A DNA stretch of 64,000 nt from JBCCXZ01 sp965228005 (lineage in GTDB: Bacteria; Planctomycetota; Planctomycetia; Pirellulales; Lacipirellulaceae): positions 868,001 through 932,000 of the forward strand of contig CBDDGV010000003.1 in the NCBI GenBank assembly GCA_965228005.1, in the 5' to 3' direction. Position 1 is the first letter of the stretch, and every line of letters starts with the position of its first letter. The position numbers and the translations under genes are program-made. The notes under the pieces are model-generated. The model was given only the letters and a program-made list of their open reading frames with translations, was not told where the DNA came from and made no database searches. This document shows, piece by piece, positions 50,129 to 58,680 of this stretch.

Positions 50129-50925
50129 AACTGGCCTGAGCCTACTGGAGCCGAGCCTTTTCAGCACCATCGTTACTATTTAGCCAGTCTTTGGAGCTTA
50201 ACTCACTCGGTCGGCGTGCTTGTTTGAGGCCTAGAAAACAGCTATAAATGAGGACTGCGCAAAGACGTGCAAAACTGCCGTGTTTTGGCAGGACGTCATT
50301 GTGCGGTGTTTTAACAGATTGCGCCTCCTGCCACGTATCGATCGAGTCGGTCGGGCAGAAGGGCGTGGCACTCTCCGCTCGCCTCTCGAATAGGAGCGGC
50401 GGCGGGGTTCGCAGGGCCTCTAGGCGTGCGATTCACTTATGTTTGTCTGCTCGTTGATCATCGGGTTTCTACTTCTGGCACGGATCGTTGCTGCAGCCAC
50501 GAAGGTGAGTAGTTCCTCACCGCTGGGCAGCGAGACGAGGCCAAGCTTGGCTCCCCTGCCGCGATGGGTGCTTGCGGGCACGCTTCGCTTGGGTCGTCTG
50601 GGCTCAGTCGTCCAGTGGGCGCTTCAGCTCGGCTCGCCCTCTCGGCGTTGGGAGCGACCGCTGTGGCGACACGCCGACGCGGCTAATCTGCCTTGGCGAC
50701 CCATGATCTTCTTGCGGGGCCTTCGGGTTCACGGCACTCAGGTGATTGCGCCTCGATACGCCCTGCCGGCCCGGGCACAGCGTTTCGTGTAACGCAATGA
50801 GCCCGCGCGCGGTTGCCCAGGCAACCGGTTTTCGCCACGCCTTTTCTGCCAGTTCCGCCGACTCCGCGACTCTGTGGTCAGGGGTTTACCGGCTGCGGCC
50901 CCGGCCGAGCCGAGAAGGAACGGGC
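50129..50925. other. Nearly 800-bp divergent gap before rny
   Basis: This is the longest gap in the window. It contains no ORF with a recognisable family. Several GC-rich stems occur (for example GGCG-ACA-CGCC near 50670, and ATGGGT/ACCCAT bracketing about 130 bp around 50565-50705). It must hold the promoters of tilS and rny. A structured RNA is possible but unproven. Confidence 0.45.
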
Positions 50926-52542
50926 ATGGCGATGACACTGCTGTTTGGCACAGGGCCGATCGACTGGCCGATCGACTGGCCGCTCCTGGCCGCGACCGAG
51001 TTTTGGCAGATTCTTGTCTTTTTGGCAGCCGCACTGATGGGTGGCGGAGCCGTGAAGCTCCTCGACCGTCTCCGGCAGCGCGACGCGGAAAAGGAAGCCC
51101 GGCTGATCATCGAGCGTGGCCAGATCGAAGCAGACTCGGTCCGCAAGGACGCTGCGGTCGAGGCAAAAGAGGCTGCTTTCCAGCTGAAGTCAGAACTGGA
51201 AGAAGAGAACAACAAGATCCGCGGAGACCTCCACGAGCGGGAGCGCCAACTCGATAAGCAATCGGATTCACTCCAACAACGTGAAGACCAGTTGGAGAAG
51301 CGTGAGAAGATGGTGGAAAACAACCAGCGTCGTCTCTCGGAGAAGCTGGAAGACGCCGGGCAGCGACAGAAGGAACTCGACGACTTGCTCGACCTCGAAC
51401 GGCAGACCATGCACCAGCTCAGCGGGCTCGGACCGCAAGAGGCGGAGGTAAAGCTGCTGGAACGACTGGAAAAGGAACTCGTCAAGGAGCAGGGGGCCGC
51501 GATCATGCGGTTCGAGCGTTCGATCGAGGAGAAGTGCGACGCTAAGGCTAAAGAGCTGCTCATCACCTCGCTGCAGCGTTTCGCCGCCTCGCACACCGCG
51601 GAGTCGACCACGAGCACGGTTGACATCCCCAACGACGATATGAAGGGCCGGATCATCGGCCGCGAGGGGCGCAATATCCGTGCGATCGAGAAGGCGACCG
51701 GCGTGGATGTCATTATCGACGACACGCCAGGGGTGGTGATCGTCAGCGCATTCGACCCAGTCCGGCGAGAAGTGGCGCGGGCGGCGTTGACCCAGCTTAT
51801 TGCAGACGGCCGGATTCACCCGTCGCGGATCGAAGAGATCGTTGCCGAAACGGAGAGCAAGATCGCCAAGGAGATCCGTAAGCACGGAGAGGAGGCGATG
51901 CAGGAGGCCAACGTATTCGGCTTGCACGAGAAGGTCATCGACCTCCTGGGCCGGCTCTGGTACCGCACAAGCTACAGCCAGAACGTGCTTCGGCACTCCA
52001 TCGAGGTATCGTTCATCACGAGCATGCTCGCCGAAGAGCTGGGCATGGACGCGGAGGTCGCCCGCCGGGCCGGGCTGCTGCACGACATCGGCAAGGCCGC
52101 CGATCACGACCAAGAGGGCGGGCACCCCAAGATCGGCGCCGACCTGCTCAAGCGGTACGGCGAGGGCCCCGAGGTCGTCCACGCCGCCTTGGGCCACCAC
52201 GACGACATCCGCCCCGAGATGCCGTACACCGTCCTCACGGCCGCGGCAGACGCCTGCAGCGCGTCGCGCCCGGGCGCACGGCGTGAGACGCTCGACCGCT
52301 ATATCAAGCGGATGCAAGAACTCGAAGCGATCGCCACGGGTTTTGCTGGGGTTTCTCAGGCGTTCGCCATCCAGGCTGGGCGTGAGGTCCGGGTGATCGC
52401 TAGTGCCCAGGATACTACGGATGAATCCTCGGCTAAGATCTGTCGGGATATCGCTAAAGCGTTTGAGGAGCAGCTCACCTACCCGGGTGAGATACGCGTG
52501 ACCCTTATCCGAGAAACGCGGGTCACCGCCACCGCGCACTAG
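50926..52542 (+). CDS. rny: Ribonuclease Y
   Basis: A 538-residue membrane-anchored endoribonuclease. An N-terminal helix (24-44) is followed by a long coiled coil (about 60-200), a KH domain (MKGRIIGREGRNIRAIEKAT) and an HD domain whose HDIGKAADHDQEGGHPKIGA begins near residue 386. All catalytic HD residues are visible. It initiates mRNA decay at the membrane. The start is ATG 50926 with AAGGA upstream; frame extension to 50746 is not protein-like. A ymdB-type gene follows, an order also found in Bacillus. Confidence 0.95.
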   Translation: MAMTLLFGTGPIDWPIDWPLLAATEFWQILVFLAAALMGGGAVKLLDRLRQRDAEKEARLIIERGQIEADSVRKDAAVEAKEAAFQLKSELEEENNKIRGDLHERERQLDKQSDSLQQREDQLEKREKMVENNQRRLSEKLEDAGQRQKELDDLLDLERQTMHQLSGLGPQEAEVKLLERLEKELVKEQGAAIMRFERSIEEKCDAKAKELLITSLQRFAASHTAESTTSTVDIPNDDMKGRIIGREGRNIRAIEKATGVDVIIDDTPGVVIVSAFDPVRREVARAALTQLIADGRIHPSRIEEIVAETESKIAKEIRKHGEEAMQEANVFGLHEKVIDLLGRLWYRTSYSQNVLRHSIEVSFITSMLAEELGMDAEVARRAGLLHDIGKAADHDQEGGHPKIGADLLKRYGEGPEVVHAALGHHDDIRPEMPYTVLTAAADACSASRPGARRETLDRYIKRMQELEAIATGFAGVSQAFAIQAGREVRVIASAQDTTDESSAKICRDIAKAFEEQLTYPGEIRVTLIRETRVTATAH

Positions 52543-52586
52543 ACTATCTGAGATCAAACCTCACGAGTACTTCCACAGAGCCCGGG

Positions 52587-53396
52587 ATGCGTCTGCTATT
52601 CATCGGTGACATTGTCGGAAAGCCGGGCCGCGATATCGTGGTTAAGGCGGCGCCCCGCTTACGGACGGCTCAGAGGCTTGACCTGATTGTGGCGAATGCC
52701 GAGAACGCCGCAGGCGGCTCGGGGCTCACTCCTGCGATCTACCGCGATCTGATCGACGCGGGAGTGGACGCGGTCACGCTCGGCGACCACGTCTACCGAC
52801 GCAAAGAGATCTATCCGATCCTGCGGAACGAGGAGCGGATCGTCCGGCCGGCGAATCTGCCGCCCGAGGCGGTTGGACGAGAGTGGGCGGTCGTCGAGGC
52901 CCGAGACGGGACCCGAGTCGCGTTCTTCTGCCTATTGGGGCAATTGTTCATGAAGCCGATGGACAACCCCTGGCGGGCCGCAGACCGCGTGCTGGCACAG
53001 CTCCCGACGGACGTGACGGTGCGGTTTCTCGACTTCCACGCCGAGGCGACCAGCGAGGCCCAACTCATGGGAAGGTATCTGGAAGGGCGGGTATCCGCGG
53101 TGCTCGGCACGCACACCCACGTGGCGACCGCGGACGAGCGGGTGCTCGAGGGCGGCACCGCGTTCCAGTGTGACGTTGGCATGACGGGGCCGCACGACAG
53201 CATCCTCGGCCGGAGGGTCGACCGGGTGATGGAAACCCAACTCACTGCGCACCCCACTCAGTTTGAGGTGGCCACGGGCGACGTGCAGTTGTGCGGCGCG
53301 ATCGTAGACATCGACCCGACTTCAGGCAGGGCTCAAGCGATCGAGCGGGTGCGGTTCTCGGCCGACGAGATCGACGCCTTGCCCGCGGACGGGTAG
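52587..53396 (+). CDS. YmdB-type metallophosphoesterase (TIGR00282 family)
   Basis: A 269-residue binuclear metallophosphoesterase. Metal ligands recognisable are Asp8 (FIGDIVGKPGR), Glu39/Asn40 (NAENAAGG), His68, the His in LDFHAEATSE and the HTH of LGTHTHVATAD. At position 67, where the family has Asn in GN-H, it reads GDH. B. subtilis YmdB hydrolyses cyclic nucleotides and affects biofilm choices, and its gene also follows rny. The length matches. The gap to rny is 44 bp. Confidence 0.88.
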   Translation: MRLLFIGDIVGKPGRDIVVKAAPRLRTAQRLDLIVANAENAAGGSGLTPAIYRDLIDAGVDAVTLGDHVYRRKEIYPILRNEERIVRPANLPPEAVGREWAVVEARDGTRVAFFCLLGQLFMKPMDNPWRAADRVLAQLPTDVTVRFLDFHAEATSEAQLMGRYLEGRVSAVLGTHTHVATADERVLEGGTAFQCDVGMTGPHDSILGRRVDRVMETQLTAHPTQFEVATGDVQLCGAIVDIDPTSGRAQAIERVRFSADEIDALPADG

Positions 53397-53511
53397 CTGC
53401 TAGCAGGGCTGGTGCGAGAGCTAGCGAGGCGTCCATCGCTTAGCCAATCAACCTTGTCCCGCTTCTGAGCCGGCGTTACTGTCCGCCCCCGACTCCTCAC
53501 AGAGCGACCGT

Positions 53512-53952
53512 GTGAACCAGCACCGGCCATCGCGATTCGTCAAGCTGTCTGCTGGTCGGCGATCCGCACTGCTAGTCCTTGCAGCAACAGGCTGGGGGCT
53601 GATTGCGACAGCCCGCGGTTTAGAGCCCGACCCCCGGGGGTTTGGGACCCACGAACAACTGGGGTTTGCCCCTTGCTGGATCAGTCAACAAACAGGAACG
53701 CCGTGCCCGACCTGTGGGATGACCACGTCGTGGTCGCACGCGTCCCGCGGGCGCTTGGCGGCCGCCGCGGCTTGCAACGGGGCGGGGCTGTTCACCTTCG
53801 TGGTTGCGGTGCTCGTTTCGTCAGCGGCGCTGGCGGCGTCTGCCACAGGCCGCGGCATCGCGGTCAGCAGGCCATTCGAGTTGGCGGCGGCGTGCGGCGG
53901 TGCGGTGTTGCTGGTGGTGTTGTTGGACTGGCTTCGTCGGCTAGCTCTATAG
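53512..53952 (+). CDS. DUF2752 membrane protein
   Basis: A 146-residue protein with the DUF2752 signature TGTPCPTCGMTTSWSHASRG (CPxCGxTTS) after the N-terminal helix, and two further helices (GLFTFVVAVLVSSAALAA; ACGGAVLLVVLLDWLRRL). The cysteines may bind metal or take part in redox. The function of the family is unknown. The start is GTG 53512, preceded by GAGCGACC. Confidence 0.82.
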   Translation: MNQHRPSRFVKLSAGRRSALLVLAATGWGLIATARGLEPDPRGFGTHEQLGFAPCWISQQTGTPCPTCGMTTSWSHASRGRLAAAAACNGAGLFTFVVAVLVSSAALAASATGRGIAVSRPFELAAACGGAVLLVVLLDWLRRLAL

Positions 53953-54013
53953 CCGGCCCGATGCCTGTTGTGAGCGTTTAATACCGAGAACTTCGGGACA
54001 AGGAAGGTCCGGG

Positions 54014-54715
54014 ATGAGAAGCAAGAACGACGTGCGGAATGGAATCACGTCTCACGGCGGTGCTCGTTGGAGCCGGGCATTGGCGGGCGTACTGCTCGCC
54101 GCTACCTGCGTGACCAGCACAGGCTGCCTGCACAGTATTCTCGCGACCGGGATCTACCTGTGGCAGGGCGGCAACATCGTCCCCGCGGAGTGCTTAGACC
54201 TCGAAGAACACCGCGTGGTCGTCATCTGCCGGCCTCCCTCGTCGCATGAGTACCGCCACGCTGGCGCCGCCAGGGCCATCGGCAAGGAGGTCAGCCGGCT
54301 GCTTGAGCAGAACGTCCCCGGCATCGACATGGTCAGTCCGCGCGAGGTCGACAACTGGATCGACGAACAGGACTGGGACAACTACAAGGACCTGGCCCGG
54401 TCCGTCGAGGCGGAACGCATTCTCTACATCGAACTCGACGGCTTCGAACTCTACAAAGGCAAGACCCTCTATCAGGGCGATGCGATCGTGACGATCTCGG
54501 TCTACGACATGAACGACCGCGGCCGGCTGATCTGGGACCGGAACCTGGGACAGGTGCTCTTCCCACGCAACAGCGGGGTGCCGGTCCAAGACAAGCCGAT
54601 TGGGCAGTTCCAGAATCAGTTTGTCGAAGTGGTCGCCAACGAGATCGGTCGCCACTTCTACGAGCACGACCCGAACTCAACCTTCGCGCTCGACGCGATT
54701 GCCAACCAGTACTGA
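54014..54715 (+). CDS. Lipoprotein of unknown function
   Basis: A 233-residue protein whose hydrophobic segment (ALAGVLLAATCVTSTGCLHS) ends in a lipobox, STGC, at about residue 38, an unusually long basic lead (about 20 residues) preceding it. The mature part includes HRVVVICRPPSSHEYRHAGA, RILYIELDGFELYKGKTLYQ and AIVTISVYDMNDRGRLIWDR, a fold reminiscent of curli/LpoB-like or DUF799-type lipoproteins. The family is not settled. It ends 20 bp from the convergent VWA gene. Confidence 0.68.
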   Translation: MRSKNDVRNGITSHGGARWSRALAGVLLAATCVTSTGCLHSILATGIYLWQGGNIVPAECLDLEEHRVVVICRPPSSHEYRHAGAARAIGKEVSRLLEQNVPGIDMVSPREVDNWIDEQDWDNYKDLARSVEAERILYIELDGFELYKGKTLYQGDAIVTISVYDMNDRGRLIWDRNLGQVLFPRNSGVPVQDKPIGQFQNQFVEVVANEIGRHFYEHDPNSTFALDAIANQY

Positions 54716-54735
54716 CCCGAAGCTAGGCGTCACGC

Positions 54736-56811
54736 TCAGAGCGCAGGCGGATTGCGGCGCGGCGGGGGGGTGCGGGGCCTCGGCTCAGGCCTGGGTTGAG
54801 GATTCCCTTGACGCGGCGGTGCGACCGGCGTGTAGGCTTCGTCCCAACGCCATCCTACGGGCGCCCTCAGTTCCTGCTGAGCTAAGAGCGCCCAAGGCGT
54901 GCCTTCGTGCTCGCTGACAACCGTTTCGAGCCGCTCGCGTGCTTTCTCTGCGAGCCGCTCGGCGACGCTCCCGGCTACCGTATCGTCCGGCCGGATGACC
55001 CAGGTGTTGTTCCGTTTGTTTTGGAATTCAAGGCTCGACTTTGCCCGGGCCAACATCTCGTTGTACCCGTCTGCGCGGACCTTGGCGTTGAGAGCACGGC
55101 CCACGGCCAGGTCGTAGCCGGCCTTCCAGCGAGGTTTCTTGAGCCCGGCCCTCGCTTGCTCAGCCTCAAGCAGCGCGTCGCACATCGAGTTCAGTGTCGG
55201 TAGACACATCGCGGCGCGTTGCTGGGCGTTGGTCAGCGAGCGGACGAAGGCGCCGTCGTCTACCTTCAGGAATCTCCTCCGGCTGCCGCCGAGCGGGGCC
55301 GACCACGATACCTCGTCCGGCAACGACCAAGACATCTCCGCGGCGGCCACCAAAGCCCGGCGTGCCGCGTTAGATCGGACCATCTCCAAGTAGCGGGGGG
55401 CCGGCAGGTAGTCGGGCTCGTAACGCCGCATGGCGTCTTCGTCGAACGACCGATCGAAACGGACCGTGAGATCATTACCCCGGTTGCGGCTAGGCCGGGC
55501 CCGGGCGGGTTCAGCACGGGCGGAGAAGTAGATCCCCTGGGTCTCGTAGCAAAGGCGGGTGAGCGCGAAAGGGCCGAAGCCCGAATGGAACAGGGGCTCA
55601 TCCTGTACGGGGGTAAGCCTCAGGCGTTCGGGCAGCAGAGACTCGGGGCCCATGTTCACCGGTATCAGTTGCGGACGCTGATCGAAGTTGGGGTCGGGAT
55701 CGACCCAACGCACATATGCGGATCGGCGGCCGAACGGAGATGGGCGACCGACAACGTAAACGGGCATCGCCAATCTGCGGCAGAGGTCGATGGTCTCTTC
55801 CATGCGGTCGAGATCGTCCCCCGACTCGTCTGTGAAGACCACGATCATGACGTTGCGCCCCCCGTTCCTCGACAGCTGGTAGGGACGGTACTGCCGCGCA
55901 ACTTCGGCAACGGCGCCGAAGACGTTCTCCCGGCCTTTAGGGTCGCTTTCAATCTTAGCGACCGCGGCCTGGATTTCTTCCACACGGTCGGTCGGTTGCT
56001 TCGTGAGTGCCGCAGCCGTTTCTCCAAAGCCGATGACTGCCGAGAGCAAGGGTTTGTCTTCGTGCTTCGTAAACGCCGGGTTCTCTGCCGCTTCGATGAC
56101 CCCAAGCTCTTCGTAGATCCTGCCGAACCGCTTGATGATCCGCTTCCGATCGGCTTCGAGGCTCCCGGAACGGTCGAAGAGCCACACAACCAGCGTCGGG
56201 CCGGTCTCAAGAGAAGCCAGGATCTGGTGAGTCAGCCGGTCGATAGCCCCCACGGCCCCGTCGGCCCCGGAGACAGCCGAACCCTGGGTGGGCAGGTCGT
56301 CCGAAAGGTCCGGCGATTTGAAGTCGGGTTCGGTGAGCACCACGGTCTGCTGGAGACCGAAGTCGCTCACCGGTTGCGGCTCGAACAGGGCGAGCGATTC
56401 CTCGTCCTCAATGCTCGCCGCAGAGCGGGCGAGGCTCAAGCCGCCTTGGGCAAGGGCGCCGATCTCGTCCATGGGTTCCTCAGACGAGACAAAGTCTGCG
56501 GGCAGCGGCTCGGGCTCTTCGAACACCTCCGGCGGTTCGTACTCGAGCAGAGCGCGGTGGGCCGACGGCACGAAGACCGAGACCGTGGCCAACCCAACCA
56601 GGATCGCCAGGTGCAGCGCCAGGCTGGTCAGCCAAGCCACGGGTTCCCTTAGGGACAGCTGAGCGGAAGGGTCGATGTCGCCCGGCACTTCGTCGGAATT
56701 GGCGGAATCAGCAGACAATATGCGTTCGCTGGGCGGCGGGAGGAGGCAAACCAGTAGAATGGAACCCCGCGGCACGCCCGGAGTTCCCGTTAGATTGTCA
56801 CGTCCACCCAC
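54736..56811 (-). CDS. Membrane-anchored von Willebrand factor A-type protein with TonB-like N-terminus
   Basis: The protein has 691 residues. A cytoplasmic lead of about 57 residues, one membrane helix (58-81: WLTSLALHLAILVGLATVSV) with Ser63-x3-His67, and a Pro/Glu-rich linker (YEPPEVFEEPEPLPADF) come first. A VWA domain follows with the MIDAS DRSGS (Asp213, Ser215, Ser217) and the later VVFTDESGDD. Then comes a helical C-terminal region, ending in a Pro/Arg-rich tail. VWA domains bind ligands through Mg2+. The TonB-like TM pattern suggests coupling to an ExbB/ExbD motor, none of which is adjacent. Confidence 0.75.
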   Translation of the reverse strand: MGGRDNLTGTPGVPRGSILLVCLLPPPSERILSADSANSDEVPGDIDPSAQLSLREPVAWLTSLALHLAILVGLATVSVFVPSAHRALLEYEPPEVFEEPEPLPADFVSSEEPMDEIGALAQGGLSLARSAASIEDEESLALFEPQPVSDFGLQQTVVLTEPDFKSPDLSDDLPTQGSAVSGADGAVGAIDRLTHQILASLETGPTLVVWLFDRSGSLEADRKRIIKRFGRIYEELGVIEAAENPAFTKHEDKPLLSAVIGFGETAAALTKQPTDRVEEIQAAVAKIESDPKGRENVFGAVAEVARQYRPYQLSRNGGRNVMIVVFTDESGDDLDRMEETIDLCRRLAMPVYVVGRPSPFGRRSAYVRWVDPDPNFDQRPQLIPVNMGPESLLPERLRLTPVQDEPLFHSGFGPFALTRLCYETQGIYFSARAEPARARPSRNRGNDLTVRFDRSFDEDAMRRYEPDYLPAPRYLEMVRSNAARRALVAAAEMSWSLPDEVSWSAPLGGSRRRFLKVDDGAFVRSLTNAQQRAAMCLPTLNSMCDALLEAEQARAGLKKPRWKAGYDLAVGRALNAKVRADGYNEMLARAKSSLEFQNKRNNTWVIRPDDTVAGSVAERLAEKARERLETVVSEHEGTPWALLAQQELRAPVGWRWDEAYTPVAPPRQGNPQPRPEPRPRTPPPRRNPPAL

Positions 56812-56924
56812 CAGCGCGGCAAGCAGACGCTGTTACCCCTTACGGCGCGGGTGGTTTATGATGACGGAAGGCTCGCAGCGGCGAGCAACCTGGTAATGCC
56901 TCCAGCACTGATGTGGAGTCGGGA

Positions 56925-57899
56925 ATGCGAAGGTTTGTCGGAGCAGTGAACACAGACCGCCCCGGGAACGGTTCCGGAGCCCTGAGGGCCGCGGCTGTGA
57001 TTGCGACGGTTGTCGGATTGGTCTGTCCCCCAGACGCGGCTGGACAGTCCTCGGCGCCCAAGCCCAAGGATCTCAAGCTGACCACCGACGACGGCGTGAC
57101 GCTGGGCGCGACGTACTACCCCAGCCGTACCGGTCGCGATGCGGTTCCTGTCGTGATGCTCCACGACTTCAAGCAGAACCGCGCGGTGTTCCGAGACATG
57201 GCCTATTTTCTGCAGGACCCGCCCGACTCGAGCCTGCCGTCCCACGCGGTGGTAACAGTCGACCTGCGCGGACACGGAGAGAGCACCTCCGCGGTCGTCC
57301 GCGGAGGGGGAACCGTCGAACTGAGCGCTGCCCGGCTGAGCACGCGGGACTTTGCCGCAATGGTGCTCGGCGACATGGAAGCCGTGCGTCGGGAACTCGT
57401 GACCCTGAACGACCAGGGGCAACTGAACCTCAACAAACTCACTCTTATCGGCGCCGGCATGGGCGCCAATGTGGCGCTGAACTGGGCCGCCAAAGACTGG
57501 GCCACCCCGCGGCTCGCCAGCCGCAAGCAGGGGCAGGACGTCAAGGCACTCGTCTTGCTGTCACCCCAGTGGAAGTCACGCGGCCTCCCGGTGTTGAGGG
57601 CGCTCAAGCAGCCCGGCGTACAGCAGAGAGTCTCCTACTTCATCGCTTTCGGGCGCCAGGACCGCAAGCAGAAGAAAGACGCGGAGACGATCTACAAGAA
57701 CCTGGAACGCTACCACCCCGATCCGCCCCGCGATCAGGTGCGGGAGAAGAAATCGCTGTTCATGGTCCCGGTACCTTCCGGATTGTCGGGTACCGACCTG
57801 CTGAACCGCACCGAGGGCCTGCCCTTGCGGGTGGCTGACTTTATCGACGCGCGGGTTGCTTCTAAAGACTTCGAGTGGGTCGCCAGGAAGAACCAGTAG
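56925..57899 (+). CDS. Secreted alpha/beta-hydrolase-fold protein lacking the nucleophile
   Basis: About 324 residues from ATG 56925 (GGAG close upstream; GTG 56913 is the alternative). A signal-type hydrophobic stretch (AAAVIATVVGLVCPP) precedes an alpha/beta hydrolase core: LGATYYPS, VVMLHDFKQNR (oxyanion region), VDLRGHGES, and the elbow LIGAGMGANVALNW. The elbow reads G-A-G-M-G (176-180), so the catalytic Ser/Cys/Asp position 178 is Gly. The enzyme is unlikely to be an active serine hydrolase and may be a binding or regulatory relative. It is divergent from the VWA gene. Confidence 0.75.
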   Translation: MRRFVGAVNTDRPGNGSGALRAAAVIATVVGLVCPPDAAGQSSAPKPKDLKLTTDDGVTLGATYYPSRTGRDAVPVVMLHDFKQNRAVFRDMAYFLQDPPDSSLPSHAVVTVDLRGHGESTSAVVRGGGTVELSAARLSTRDFAAMVLGDMEAVRRELVTLNDQGQLNLNKLTLIGAGMGANVALNWAAKDWATPRLASRKQGQDVKALVLLSPQWKSRGLPVLRALKQPGVQQRVSYFIAFGRQDRKQKKDAETIYKNLERYHPDPPRDQVREKKSLFMVPVPSGLSGTDLLNRTEGLPLRVADFIDARVASKDFEWVARKNQ

Positions 57900-57944
57900 G
57901 CGTCCCTGAGGCCCGTTTGATGCTGGGCCAGAGTGCGCCGCACG

Positions 57945-58508
57945 CTACAGCGAGCCTGATTCCGCGGCCGGGATCCTCAACTCGGCCCCGATCGGCAACA
58001 AGTGTGGATTGGCGAGCTGGTCGCGGTTCAGGTCGAAGATCTCGATCGCACGTAAGGGATCGCCAAGGTAGCGTTCGGCCAGCTTTTCGAGCGTATCGCC
58101 GTTGTGGACGACGTGGTTCCGTTGCTTGGGCCACGGGTGGCCGCCGGCTGGTTCGGACACGGCACGCGGGAACACCCCGGTCGCTGCACTCGGGTCGGGA
58201 CGGTCGACCGTGCGTTCGACTACCGAAGACACAGGCACGCCCTGTGATTGATGCTCGGTTGTGTGTGACGGCGCCCCAGGTGCTGGAGTCTGGGTACCTT
58301 TGAGGGCCGGGTGGTCGGCCAGATCGAATGGGCCGCGATCAGCGGGCGAGGACCCCGAAGCGAAACCCTGACCCTTATCAGGAGATGGCTGGCCAACCGC
58401 TTTTGAAGGCTCGGACGACGAGTCCGCCGAATGCCGGAAGGGCCAGGCGGCTGCCAGCCCAACGAGCAGGATCAGCGAAGACAGCAGGATCTTCCGGTGG
58501 ACGGTCAT
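57945..58508 (-). CDS. LysM-domain membrane-anchored protein
   Basis: A 187-residue protein with an N-terminal anchor (ILLSSLILLVGLAAAWPF), a Ser/Pro/Gly-rich low-complexity linker (about 28-130) and a C-terminal LysM domain (HVVHNGDTLEKLAERYLGDP; NRDQLANPHLLPIGAELRIP). LysM binds N-acetylglucosamine in peptidoglycan or chitin-like glycan. It may tether or scaffold at the cell wall. Confidence 0.85.
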   Translation of the reverse strand: MTVHRKILLSSLILLVGLAAAWPFRHSADSSSEPSKAVGQPSPDKGQGFASGSSPADRGPFDLADHPALKGTQTPAPGAPSHTTEHQSQGVPVSSVVERTVDRPDPSAATGVFPRAVSEPAGGHPWPKQRNHVVHNGDTLEKLAERYLGDPLRAIEIFDLNRDQLANPHLLPIGAELRIPAAESGSL

Positions 58509-58617
58509 GGGCCGGGCGAGCGTACAAACGCCTTGGAGGGTAGCGGGGCGGTGCCTCGCTTCCTCTCATCGGCTCCGCCGTGTCCAGGCTGCACACTGGC
58601 GGGCCACTCCGCCGTTG

Positions 58618-58680
58618 GAGCCCCCCGCCGGGTCCGGTTTTTTGGGTCGGCGAAACACTGCCGACCGATACGGCGGGCTC
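58618..58680 (-). other. Nested hairpin at the 3' end of secDF
   Basis: Read on the minus strand directly after the secDF stop, GAGCCCGCCG pairs with CGGCGGGGGGCTC across an inner 7-bp stem, GGTCGGC/GCCGACC. The T-run expected of an intrinsic terminator is absent (an A-run lies within), so it may be a 3'-end stabiliser. Confidence 0.35.

Noticed and set aside
50439..50792. 117-codon plus-strand frame in the gap before rny
   Set aside because: It starts with a hydrophobic stretch, but the rest is Arg/Leu/Pro-rich without conserved pattern, no ribosome site is visible, and it stops well before rny. Kept as non-coding, with some doubt.
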